DNA of 32,574 nt from Clostridiales bacterium. GTDB taxonomy: Bacteria; Bacillota; Clostridia; Christensenellales; Borkfalkiaceae. Positions within the stretch are counted from its first letter, which is position 1, and the number at the start of each line of letters is the position of its first letter. The stretch is taken from assembly GCA_022781715.1 (NCBI GenBank), contig JALETB010000085.1:1-32574 (forward strand), in the 5' to 3' direction. Positions 14,496-22,846 of this stretch are shown here, in pieces. The translations under genes were made by a program, and so were the position numbers. Under the pieces are notes generated by a model. It did no database searches. It saw only the letters and a list, made by a program, of their open reading frames with translations, and had not been told where the DNA came from.

Positions 14496-16205
14496 ATGTT
14501 ACGAAAGAGGTTATTTGCGCTGCTTTGCGCGATAACCTTTATTTTTTTGTCGGTCTTGTGCCGCGTGTTTTTCGTTCAGATCGTGGACGGCAAATCTCTT
14601 CAGCAAAAAGCCGTGGATCAATGGACGAGAGATATCCCCGTCAAGGCGGCGCGCGGGAAAATTACGGACAGAAACGGAATAGTCCTTGCGGAAAACAAGC
14701 AGTCTTACGCGGTCTTCGTGCGGACGAGAATCGTGGAGGACGCGGAAAAGACGGCAAAGGTGTTGTCGGAAACTCTCGGCGTCGATTACGAAAAACTCGT
14801 TTCAAAAATGCGTTCGGACAGCGTTTCCGAAATAACGGTAAAAAGGCAGGTTCCGCGCGAGGTTACGGACGAGTTGTCGAAGTATTCTTTGCCGGGCGTT
14901 TATTTTTGCAGAGATTCGGAAAGGAATTATCCTTACGGCGATTCGCTCGCGCAGATAATAGGCTACACGTCGGTGGACGGAAGCGGGCAAAGCGGGCTGG
15001 AAAAGAGATACGACGAATATCTTAAAGGTTACGACGGCGAAATTCTTTACGAAGCCGACCTTATAGGCAAGGACGTGAAAGGTTCGTCGGCAAAGTACAT
15101 CCCCGCGACGAACGGACTTAACCTGAAACTGACCATAGACTACGAAATTCAGATGATATGCGACGCGGTGATAAAAAAAGTCGTTGCGGAGTATTCGCCT
15201 AAGTCGGCTTCGGTTATCGTCATGTCGCCGAAATCCGGCGAGATTTACGCGGTAAGCCAATGCCCGTCGTTCGATCTTAACAACGTGCCGAGAGATGATA
15301 CCGAATTCTTAAACAAGGTTTCGAGATGCAATCTCATCGTCGATTCCTATGAGCCGGGTTCTACGTTCAAAATTATCACTTCCGCAGCGAACATAGAGGA
15401 GAATTTAAAGGGGAACCCGAACGCTTTTTCGGCAAATTACGTGTTCAATTCCAACAGATTCAGATATGTGGACGGAAGAAAAATAAAATGCTGGTCCACG
15501 CACGCCAACGGAAAACATTCCAACGAAAGGCTTGCCGAAGCGTTGAACAACAGTTGTAACCCGTGTTTTGTCGATATCGCGCTCTCGCTCGGAAAAGACG
15601 TTATGTATTCTTATCTCGATGCGTTCGGCTTCGGGAAAACCACCGGCGTGGATTACGGCGGAGAAGCGATAGGAATGCTCGTGCCTAAGTCCGCGGTCAC
15701 AAACGGCGACCTTGCGAGAATAGGTTTCGGACAGACGATCGCGATAACGCCCATTCAACTCGTCGCGGCGGTTTCGGCGGCGATAAACGGCGGAACTTAT
15801 TACGAACCGTATTTCGTTTCGGAAATATCGGACGAAAGCGGGAGAATCTGCGAAATAGTAAACCCTAAGTCGCTGAGAAAAACCATAAGCGAAAAAGCGT
15901 CCGAAACCCTTCGCGGTTATCTCGAGGACGTCGTTACAAAGGGGAGCGGAAAGCAAGCGTATATCGAAGGATATCGCGTGGGCGGAAAAACAGGAACCGC
16001 GCAGAAATACGAAAACGGAAGGATTGCTCAGGGGAAATACGTTATGAGTTTCATCGGGTTTTTCCCCGCGGACGAGCCGGAATATATCGCTTTGTGCGTC
16101 GTCGACGAACCCGTCGGAGGAAAGTATGGTTCAACTGTCGCCGCGCCGCCCGTTAGAGATGTTTTCGAAGGCATAATTCAATGTAAAGGCATAAAGGCAA
16201 GGTGA
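14496..16205 (+). CDS. ftsI: Class B penicillin-binding protein (FtsI/SpoVD type transpeptidase)
   Basis: Peptidoglycan DD-transpeptidase that cross-links septal or spore-cortex wall outside the membrane. It has one N-terminal membrane helix (about 5-29), a pedestal domain with RGKITDRNGIVLA (53-65), and the transpeptidase domain with S-x-x-K at Ser289-Lys292 (GSTFK), S-x-N at 353-355 (SCN) and KTGT at 498-501. No PASTA repeats follow; at 569 residues it is closer to FtsI than to PASTA-bearing SpoVD. The dcw position supports the septal role. The ATG at 14496 has no ribosome binding site; GAGGGAG at 14459-14465 would instead suit an ATT codon at 14472, giving eight more residues. Overall function is firm, the start is uncertain. 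Confidence 0.92.
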   Translation: MLRKRLFALLCAITFIFLSVLCRVFFVQIVDGKSLQQKAVDQWTRDIPVKAARGKITDRNGIVLAENKQSYAVFVRTRIVEDAEKTAKVLSETLGVDYEKLVSKMRSDSVSEITVKRQVPREVTDELSKYSLPGVYFCRDSERNYPYGDSLAQIIGYTSVDGSGQSGLEKRYDEYLKGYDGEILYEADLIGKDVKGSSAKYIPATNGLNLKLTIDYEIQMICDAVIKKVVAEYSPKSASVIVMSPKSGEIYAVSQCPSFDLNNVPRDDTEFLNKVSRCNLIVDSYEPGSTFKIITSAANIEENLKGNPNAFSANYVFNSNRFRYVDGRKIKCWSTHANGKHSNERLAEALNNSCNPCFVDIALSLGKDVMYSYLDAFGFGKTTGVDYGGEAIGMLVPKSAVTNGDLARIGFGQTIAITPIQLVAAVSAAINGGTYYEPYFVSEISDESGRICEIVNPKSLRKTISEKASETLRGYLEDVVTKGSGKQAYIEGYRVGGKTGTAQKYENGRIAQGKYVMSFIGFFPADEPEYIALCVVDEPVGGKYGSTVAAPPVRDVFEGIIQCKGIKAR

Positions 16206-16208
16206 AAA

Positions 16209-17678
16209 ATGAAAACGAAGTATCTTTTTAAGGATGTTGAAATCAATGCGATAAAAGGCGCGATGCCCGAAGAGGTTGCGGGGGTGACCGATAATGCGGG
16301 CGAAGTCGAAAATGAATTTTGCTTTTTCGCGGTCAAGGGCGAAAAATATAACGGCGCAGATTTTATCCGCGAGGCGGCGGATAAAGGCGCGGCGATAATC
16401 GTAACCGAGGACAAAAACGCGGAAGTCGGCAATGCGGCGGTCGTTATAGTCGACGACGTCCGCGAAGTTCTCAACGTGGTTTGCAAAAGGTTTTATCTCG
16501 GCGATAATCCGAAAATAAAACTCATCGGCGTCGTCGGCACGAACGGCAAAACGAGCGTTTGCCATATTATTTACGAAATATTTTCATATGCCGGCAAAAA
16601 GGCTGCGTATCTCGGAACGATAGGCGGAAAAATAGGCGATAAGGAATACGAAACCTCGCTCACCACGCCCGGAACGGTCGAGTTATACCGTTTTATCGGC
16701 GAGGCGGAAAAAGCAGGGACGGAATATCTCGCGCTCGAACTTTCCGCGCATGCAATCGCGCAGAAAAGGGGATGCGGGCTTTATTACGAATGTCTGATTT
16801 TCACCAACTGCACCGAGGATCATCTCGATTATTTTAAGGATATGGAGACTTACGCCACTGTCAAAAAGAGTGCGTTCGTCCGGGGAAAATGCAGGTATAT
16901 GGTAATCAACAGCGACGATTCCGTAGGCGTTGAAATTCTCCGTGCGAACGAGAACGGCAACGCCGTTTCTTACGGAATATATAATCCTGCGGACGTTTTC
17001 GCAATAGATATAAGCGAAACGAAAAACGGCGTGAGTTTCGTTATAAATCTCTTCGATATCGTCTACGATATGAAAAGCCCGCTTATAGGCTTGTGCAACG
17101 TTTATAATCTGCTTGCGTCGCTTGCGGCCGCCGCGCTTTTGGGGTTGAAGATACACACTCTCGGCGGTGCGGTTAAAAAAATAGGCGCGATAAAGGGCAG
17201 AGCGGAAAAAATCGCGACGTTCCGCGGCGCGGATATTTTTCTAGATTACGCGCATACTCCCGACGGGCTGAAAACGACTCTCAATTCCATGCGCAGGATA
17301 TGCGAAGGAAAACTATATTGCCTTTTCGGCTGCGGCGGAAACAGAGAGAAAGAAAAGCGGAGCGTTATGGGCGAAATATCGGGCGTTATTGCTGATTTCA
17401 CGGTTATAACGAGCGATAATCCGAGATACGAAGACCCGTGTCTTATTATTTCTGAGATAGAGAAGGGGATAAGGCGGGTCACGAGGAATTACGTCACGGT
17501 GTCCGACCGCAAAGCGGCGCTTGTCTACGCGATTTCGTTACTCAAAGACGGCGACGTTCTCGTCGTTGCGGGCAAAGGCGCGGAAAGTTATCAGGAGATA
17601 ATGGGTGTGAAACGCGACTTTTCCGATGAGGTTGAAATACGCTTGGCGATAGCCCGAATCGAAGGTGAAAATTCTTGA
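16209..17678 (+). CDS. murE: UDP-MurNAc-tripeptide ligase MurE, meso-DAP adding
   Basis: Cytoplasmic ATP-dependent ligase that adds the third stem-peptide residue to UDP-MurNAc-L-Ala-D-Glu. The ATP loop is GTNGKTS (110-116) and the Mur-ligase TTPGT (152-156) follows. DNPR at 403-406 is the signature for meso-diaminopimelate rather than lysine. The C-terminal domain contains VVAGKGAESYQ. A conserved E-V-S-S-H-A motif reads ELSAHA (177-182), with Ala for the second Ser. Length 489 residues is normal. It starts 3 bp after the PBP stop and its own stop overlaps the mraY start. murF, which normally follows, is not here. Confidence 0.95.
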   Translation: MKTKYLFKDVEINAIKGAMPEEVAGVTDNAGEVENEFCFFAVKGEKYNGADFIREAADKGAAIIVTEDKNAEVGNAAVVIVDDVREVLNVVCKRFYLGDNPKIKLIGVVGTNGKTSVCHIIYEIFSYAGKKAAYLGTIGGKIGDKEYETSLTTPGTVELYRFIGEAEKAGTEYLALELSAHAIAQKRGCGLYYECLIFTNCTEDHLDYFKDMETYATVKKSAFVRGKCRYMVINSDDSVGVEILRANENGNAVSYGIYNPADVFAIDISETKNGVSFVINLFDIVYDMKSPLIGLCNVYNLLASLAAAALLGLKIHTLGGAVKKIGAIKGRAEKIATFRGADIFLDYAHTPDGLKTTLNSMRRICEGKLYCLFGCGGNREKEKRSVMGEISGVIADFTVITSDNPRYEDPCLIISEIEKGIRRVTRNYVTVSDRKAALVYAISLLKDGDVLVVAGKGAESYQEIMGVKRDFSDEVEIRLAIARIEGENS

Positions 17679-18658
17679 AAACGTTTATATTCGCGTTTAT
17701 CGCGTCCGCGGCGACAGCGGTTATAGTGGGCTTTGCGGTCATTCCGCTTCTGAAAAAACTCAAAGTCGGGCAGAATATCTTAGGCTACGTAAAAGAACAC
17801 GACTATAAGAGCGGCACGCCCACGATGGGCGGGACGATTTTCGTCTTTGCGGCGATAATTGTTTTTTCCGTGTTTTCTTCGGGCAAAAAGAGTCTGGCTT
17901 TTGTTTCCGTCGCGATCGGCGCGGCGTATCTTCTCGTCGGCTTCACGGATGACTTCATAAAAGTCAGACTGCGGCGCAACGAAGGGCTTAATCCTTTGCA
18001 AAAAACGATTTTCGAGTTAGTCATCGCAACGGTGATATCGATATATTCTTATAAGCGCGGAGTAACGAACGCGTTTATTCCTTTCACGCGCGGCTCGGTC
18101 GATTTCAAGGGCTTTTTCATTCCGTTCTGCGTTCTTGTTTTTCTCGCCACGACTAACAGCGTCAATCTCACCGACGGACTCGACGGACTTGCTGGCGGCG
18201 TTTCTTACGTTTATCTTCTCGCGCTCGCCACGCTTGTCGTTTTGCAGACGACGACGTTTTCGGGAAATTACGCAAATACCGACGAGTATAAAAATCTATC
18301 GCTTTTATGCGTTTCTCTGGCGGGCGGAATAATCGGATTTTTACTTTTCAACACGTTCAAAGCAAGCGTTTTTATGGGTGATACGGGTTCGCTTTCGCTC
18401 GGCGGATTTATCGCTTCGATAAGCATTTTCAGCGGAAACTCGCTCTTTATCCCGATTTTGGGGATAATGTTCGTTTTGTCGAGCGTTTCGGTTATAATTC
18501 AGGTGCTTCATTTCAAACGCACTAAGAAAAGGGTTTTTCTCATGGCTCCGATTCATCATCATTTTCAGCACAAGGGTTACAGCGAAAGCAAGATAGTTTT
18601 CGCTTATAAATTCGCAACGCTCATCGTTTCGCTTTTGTCCTTAATTTCATATACCTGA
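17675..18658 (+). CDS. mraY: Phospho-MurNAc-pentapeptide transferase
   Basis: Integral membrane enzyme with about ten helices that transfers phospho-MurNAc-pentapeptide to undecaprenyl phosphate, making lipid I. Visible motifs are GTPTMGG near residue 47, the aspartate pair in GFTDDFIK near residue 88, NLTDGLDGLAGG near residue 166, FMGDTGSLSLGG near residue 233 and APIHHHFQHKG near residue 291, the last holding the catalytic-site histidines. The start is TTG at 17675, overlapping the murE stop (TTGA), with AAGGTG upstream; translation is coupled. The 327-residue length is typical for Firmicutes. Confidence 0.96.
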   Translation: MKTFIFAFIASAATAVIVGFAVIPLLKKLKVGQNILGYVKEHDYKSGTPTMGGTIFVFAAIIVFSVFSSGKKSLAFVSVAIGAAYLLVGFTDDFIKVRLRRNEGLNPLQKTIFELVIATVISIYSYKRGVTNAFIPFTRGSVDFKGFFIPFCVLVFLATTNSVNLTDGLDGLAGGVSYVYLLALATLVVLQTTTFSGNYANTDEYKNLSLLCVSLAGGIIGFLLFNTFKASVFMGDTGSLSLGGFIASISIFSGNSLFIPILGIMFVLSSVSVIIQVLHFKRTKKRVFLMAPIHHHFQHKGYSESKIVFAYKFATLIVSLLSLISYT

Positions 18659-18729
18659 AAAAATAAAGCGGAATAACGAACGGTTGTCCGACATATTGTT
18701 ATAACGATAAAACAAATCGGGAGGACGGT

Positions 18730-20070
18730 ATGTATTTAAAAAAAGAAAAAATTCTGATCGTGGGGGTTTCGAAGAGCGGAACGTCCGCTTGCGAACTGTT
18801 GCTTTCCAAGGGTGCGAAGTGCTTCGTTTATGACGACGCCGAAACCGAAGCCGTCAAAAACGCCGAAAAAAGGCTTTCGGAAAAGGGCGCGACGATCGTT
18901 TACAAAAGCGAAGTGAACGAGTTGCTCGCCGAGATAACCGTCGTACTGTTAAGTCCGGGCGTCGCGATCGACCATGAGATTCCGGTGAGAGCAAAAAAAC
19001 TCGGCAAGAGGATTATCGGAGAACTCGAACTCGCGGCGGAATTATGCGTTGCGCCGGTGATTGCGGTAACGGGTACGAACGGAAAAACCACAACTTGCAC
19101 GATGATATACGACATCCTGAAAAACGGCGGAGAAAAACCTGTTCTTTGCGGCAACGTGGGAACGCCTTTTTCGTCGGTTCTGGATAAAATCGGCGACGAC
19201 TCTCTCGTCGTTCTGGAAACGTCGAGTTTTCAACTCGAAACGGTTTCGCGTTTCGCTCCGCACGTCGCCGTAATAACGAATATCACGCCCGACCACCTTT
19301 CGCGGCATTACAATATGGAAAACTATATTTACCTCAAAGGTAAAATTCTGGCTAACTTAAGGGAAAGCGAATACGCCGTGCTTAATTACGACGACGGAAT
19401 CGTCCGCGAGTTCGGCGAAAAAACGAGGGCGAAAGTCGTTTATTTTTCGGCGCAGAGCGAGGTGAACGGCGCATACGTTTCGGACGACAAGATTTTTTAT
19501 AAAGGCAAATATGTTGCTGATATAAAATCGTTGCCGGTCGGCGGAGAGCATAACGTTCTGAATCTCCTTGCCGCCGTCTGCGTTGCCGAAATCGTCGGCA
19601 TGACGGAAGAGGCGATTTGCAGCGGGATAAAGGAATTCAAAGGCGTTAAGCACAGAATTCAGTACATAAGAACGATAAACGGCACGGATTATTACAACGA
19701 TTCTAAGGCGACCAACGCGGATGCGACGATGAAGGCGATAGATTCGATGAATAAACCGACGACGCTCATTCTTGGCGGAAAAGACAAAGGACTCGATTTC
19801 GACGTTCTCTTCCGCAAAATAAGCGAATCGCTTGTGAAAGCCGTGGTTTTAACGGGCGAAAGCGCGCCGAGACTTTACGATTCCGCGAAAAAAACAGGCT
19901 ACAAAAACGTGTATCTCGCGAACGACTTTGCCGTTGCGGTAAAACTCGCTTCAATCGTTGCGGCGGAGGGCGAAGTTGTTCTTTTAAGCCCCGCGTGCAG
20001 CAGTTTCGATTGTTTCACGGACTATGAAGAACGCGGCGACAGATTCATAGAGATCGTGGAGAAGTTATGA
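18730..20070 (+). CDS. murD: UDP-MurNAc-L-alanine:D-glutamate ligase
   Basis: Cytoplasmic Mur ligase that adds D-glutamate, the product of the murI enzyme encoded nearby, to UDP-MurNAc-L-Ala. The N-terminal Rossmann-like domain begins ILIVGVSKSGTSA, the ATP loop is GTNGKTTT (115-122), ETSSFQLE near residue 163 is the MurD-specific motif, and NDSKATN near residue 318 binds in the C-terminal domain. The 446-residue length is normal. GGGAGG precedes the ATG. A 71-bp gap separates it from mraY with no clear promoter. Its stop overlaps the ftsW start (ATGA). Confidence 0.96.
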   Translation: MYLKKEKILIVGVSKSGTSACELLLSKGAKCFVYDDAETEAVKNAEKRLSEKGATIVYKSEVNELLAEITVVLLSPGVAIDHEIPVRAKKLGKRIIGELELAAELCVAPVIAVTGTNGKTTTCTMIYDILKNGGEKPVLCGNVGTPFSSVLDKIGDDSLVVLETSSFQLETVSRFAPHVAVITNITPDHLSRHYNMENYIYLKGKILANLRESEYAVLNYDDGIVREFGEKTRAKVVYFSAQSEVNGAYVSDDKIFYKGKYVADIKSLPVGGEHNVLNLLAAVCVAEIVGMTEEAICSGIKEFKGVKHRIQYIRTINGTDYYNDSKATNADATMKAIDSMNKPTTLILGGKDKGLDFDVLFRKISESLVKAVVLTGESAPRLYDSAKKTGYKNVYLANDFAVAVKLASIVAAEGEVVLLSPACSSFDCFTDYEERGDRFIEIVEKL

Positions 20071-21185
20071 ACGGTCTTGTAACGTTAAAAAAGAAAAGAA
20101 AGGGGCGAGGCGATCTTCCGCTCCTTTTTTCCGTTGTGACAATTTCGCTTCTGGGGCTTGCGTTTGTTTATTCGGCAAGCAAATATTCCGCCGAAGTTAC
20201 GTATGGCGACGAATTTTTCTTTGCAAAAAAACATCTCGTCGGGCTTCTCATCGGCTACGCGGCAATGATTTTCGGGTGTGCGTTCGATTATGAAAAGTAT
20301 AAAAAGATATCGCTTCCGGCATTTATCGCCACGCTCGTTCTGCTCGTTCTCGTGTTCTCGCCTTTAGGCTATGAGAATTACGGCGCGAAAAGATGGATAA
20401 AGGTAGGCGGAATCACGATTCAACCGTCCGAAATAGCGAAGATATGTTTCGTCCTTTTCTCGGCTGCGTATTTTTCGAAAGAGCCGCGCAGAGCGAAAAG
20501 TTTTATCGGGTGTCTGCCGGTGCTTTGCGCGGGCGGAACGGTTTGCCTTCTTATTATTCTCGAGCCGAATATGTCCATAACGGTATGCTTCGGGCTTTTA
20601 ACGCTCGCCGTGCTTTTCGCGGCGGGGATGAAAACGGCGCATTTCGTTATCATCCTCGTTCCCGCCGCGCTTGCGGTGCCGTTACTTATTATCGCAGAGC
20701 CGTACAGGTTGAACAGATTGTCCGCCTTTCTCAATCCGTGGGCATCGCCAAAAGGGGAGGGGTATCAACTTCTGCAATCGTTATATGCTCTCGGGTCGGG
20801 CGGCTGGTTCGGCGTGGGTTTTCTCAATTCGCGGCAAAAACTCAGGTTTCTTCCGTTTTCGGAAAGTGATTTTATCCTTGCGGTAATCGGCGAAGAAACG
20901 GGCTTTGTCGGGCTTGCGGTATTTTTCGCTCTGGTGTTGTTCGTTATCGTTCGCGGAATAAAAATCGCAGTGAAGGCAAAGAACCATTTCGGCTATCTTT
21001 CTGCGGTCGGCATAACATGCATTTACGCGATTCAGTCTCTTGTCAACGCTCTCGTCGTAACGGGCAGCATCCCGCCCACGGGCTTGCCTCTTCCGCTTGT
21101 TTCGGCGGGCAACACGTCGCTTATAGTTTTCCTTTTTTCGTTCGGCGTGCTTTATAACGTCTCGCGCAGTTCATCGTCCGATTAA
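20067..21185 (+). CDS. ftsW: SEDS-family peptidoglycan polymerase FtsW/SpoVE
   Basis: Ten-helix membrane glycosyltransferase that polymerises lipid II together with the class B PBP encoded upstream. Landmarks are YGAKRWIKVGGITIQPSEIA near residue 107, NPWASPKGEGYQLLQSLYALGSGG near residue 228 (family motif), and FSESDFILAVIGEETG near residue 264, whose aspartate corresponds to the catalytic one. Two usual motifs differ: E-P-D-x-G-T is EPNMSIT, and the last helix reads GLPLPLVSAGNTSL rather than S-x-G-G-S-S. The start overlaps the murD stop by 4 bp. In many Clostridia murG would follow, but murA does here. Septal rather than spore-specific function is an inference from its neighbours. Confidence 0.92.
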   Translation: MNGLVTLKKKRKGRGDLPLLFSVVTISLLGLAFVYSASKYSAEVTYGDEFFFAKKHLVGLLIGYAAMIFGCAFDYEKYKKISLPAFIATLVLLVLVFSPLGYENYGAKRWIKVGGITIQPSEIAKICFVLFSAAYFSKEPRRAKSFIGCLPVLCAGGTVCLLIILEPNMSITVCFGLLTLAVLFAAGMKTAHFVIILVPAALAVPLLIIAEPYRLNRLSAFLNPWASPKGEGYQLLQSLYALGSGGWFGVGFLNSRQKLRFLPFSESDFILAVIGEETGFVGLAVFFALVLFVIVRGIKIAVKAKNHFGYLSAVGITCIYAIQSLVNALVVTGSIPPTGLPLPLVSAGNTSLIVFLFSFGVLYNVSRSSSSD

Positions 21186-21193
21186 CCAAAAAA

Positions 21194-21234
21194 CTCCGTA
21201 AAACATAATATGTCGTATATTGCGATTTACGGAG
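21194..21234 (+). promoter_or_regulatory. Hairpin that could mask the murA ribosome binding site
   Basis: CTCCGTAAA (21194-21202) is the exact complement of TTTACGGAG (21226-21234), and inside it AATAT pairs with ATATT around loop GTCGT. The right arm contains most of the Shine-Dalgarno GGAGG (21231-21235) that serves the ATG at 21240. When folded, it would block murA initiation. An in-frame upstream ATG at 21210 lies inside the hairpin. Confidence 0.6.
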
Positions 21235-21239
21235 GCAAA

Positions 21240-22499
21240 ATGGACAGATTCGTTATAAACGGCGGTAAAAAACTATCGGGAAAAGTGGATATTCGCGGGG
21301 CAAAGAACTCGGTTTTGCCGCTTATTGCCGCGTCGGTTTTAAACGAAGGAGTAACTCATATAAAAAATTGCCCGAAGATAAAAGACGTTTACGTCATGGC
21401 TAAAATAATAGAGCGGCTCGGCGGAAAATTCGTTTTTTCGGGCAACACGCTCAGTTTAAACGCGGAAAATCTGCGCTCGTGGGTTTTGCCGGAAGATCTC
21501 ACGGGCGAAATACGCGCGTCGGTTTTCATAACGGGCGCGCTTATCTCGCGTTTCGGTTATGCCGAAACCGCAAAGCCGGGCGGGTGCAACATAGGTAATC
21601 GCCCCATAGACATACATATCGACGCGTTAAGGTCGTTGAAAATCGCGGTGAACGAAGGCGAAAGAGTTTCGTTCAACGGTGCGCACGCGGAGAGCGGAAA
21701 AGTCGTTTTGAGGTATCCGAGCGTCGGGGCTACGGAAAACGCGATGATGGCTTCGGTCAGGTTAAGGGGATTCACCGTTATCGAAAACTGCGCCGAAGAA
21801 CCGGAGATAATCGATTTGCAGAATTATCTCAATATGCTCGGCGCGAAAGTTTCGGGCGCGGGATCGAAAAGGATAACGGTCGAGGGGGTCGATAAACTTT
21901 ATCGCGGAGAAATCGAGTTTACGCCGCGTCAGGACAGGATAGAAGCGGGAACTTTTTTGCTTTGCGGCGCATGCGCGGGCGGAGAGATCGAATTCGACGG
22001 TTTAAATGCCGAAGAAAGTTTGCCGCTTTGCAAAATAATCGGTCGTAACGCTTGCAAAATATATCAAAAAGATGATAAAATATACAATGTAAAATTCTAT
22101 GCGAGAAAAGAAGGTTTTGGCAGAGTGATCGCCGAGCCATACCCCGGGTTCCCCACGGATCTGCAACCGCAGATAACCGCGGCGGCTTGTTTGCCCGAGG
22201 GGCTTACGGTCACGGAGGACAGAGTGTTTCCGTCGAGGTTTTCTTACGCCTCGGAACTGACGAAAATGGACGCGGATTTAAGAGTACTTGAAAACGTTTG
22301 CGTTATATCGGGCAGGAGATTGCACGGCGCGGTCGTTTCGGCTGGCGATCTCAGAGGCGGAGCGGCTTTGTGCCTTGCCGCGCTCGGCGCGGAAGGGGAA
22401 ACCGTGGTTCTGAACGTTTCGCATATAGACAGAGGGTACGAGGATTTTGAAGTCCGGCTGAGAAAACTCGGCGCAGACATAAAGAGAATAACGCCGTAG
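21240..22499 (+). CDS. murA: UDP-N-acetylglucosamine 1-carboxyvinyltransferase
   Basis: First committed enzyme of peptidoglycan synthesis, joining enolpyruvate to UDP-GlcNAc. The 419-residue length is normal. GAKNSVLPL (20-28) holds the catalytic lysine, PGGCNIGNRPID (113-124) the cysteine attacked by fosfomycin (Cys116), and FPTDLQPQ the conserved aspartate. The ATG at 21240 with GGAGG five bases upstream is preferred to the ATG at 21210. The gene sits where murG is common in related clusters. Its TAG stop is made by the first bases of an inserted repeat element; before insertion the codon would have read TAA. A hairpin upstream may control its translation. Confidence 0.95.
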   Translation: MDRFVINGGKKLSGKVDIRGAKNSVLPLIAASVLNEGVTHIKNCPKIKDVYVMAKIIERLGGKFVFSGNTLSLNAENLRSWVLPEDLTGEIRASVFITGALISRFGYAETAKPGGCNIGNRPIDIHIDALRSLKIAVNEGERVSFNGAHAESGKVVLRYPSVGATENAMMASVRLRGFTVIENCAEEPEIIDLQNYLNMLGAKVSGAGSKRITVEGVDKLYRGEIEFTPRQDRIEAGTFLLCGACAGGEIEFDGLNAEESLPLCKIIGRNACKIYQKDDKIYNVKFYARKEGFGRVIAEPYPGFPTDLQPQITAAACLPEGLTVTEDRVFPSRFSYASELTKMDADLRVLENVCVISGRRLHGAVVSAGDLRGGAALCLAALGAEGETVVLNVSHIDRGYEDFEVRLRKLGADIKRITP

Positions 22500-22775
22500 C
22501 CACAGGTGATTGCGTTCGAACTCGGTCCTGCCTTGTGTTTTTGACTAATACGGCGTTGCGTTCGCATGTTATACATACAGTATTAACGCGCTCACGCGCC
22601 TTGTCTTAGCCTAAAAACGCAAGGCAAGACTTGCCGACAACCAAAACGCCGATATTTTTGATGATTTTTGGCGAAGGCGAACGCAGACGTACTATACGTA
22701 CTTCAAGCGAGAATTTGACAAAAAGCACGAAAATTGCGGCGTTTTGGCGGGTTCGAACGCAATCACCTGTGGCTA
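22497..22775. mobile_element. MITE-like element with 25-bp terminal inverted repeats and TA ends
   Basis: The 25 bp at 22497-22521 (TAGCCACAGGTG...) are the exact reverse complement of 22751-22775 (...CACCTGTGGCTA). TA at both extremes fits a TA target duplication, as left by IS630/Tc1-mariner transposases. The interior holds no credible gene and folds further: CCAAAACGCCG (22641-22651) pairs with CGGCGTTTTGG (22737-22747), and 22525-22542 pairs with 22613-22630 with two mismatches. It is therefore a non-autonomous, highly structured repeat. It fills most of the murA-ftsQ gap and is transcribed with the operon. Removing the element and one TA restores murA ending in TAA. Confidence 0.85.
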
Positions 22776-22846
22776 ACCTGCGGCGAAAGCAATGGCGGTT
22801 GTCGGTATTTCGCAAGGTCGGAATACCGATTCATGGAGAATTACAA

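Noticed and set aside
22631..22846. N-terminal extension of ftsQ reading through the inserted repeat
   Set aside because: The frame is open by chance; there is no ribosome binding site at 22631, and the ATG at 22847 has one and matches the family start.
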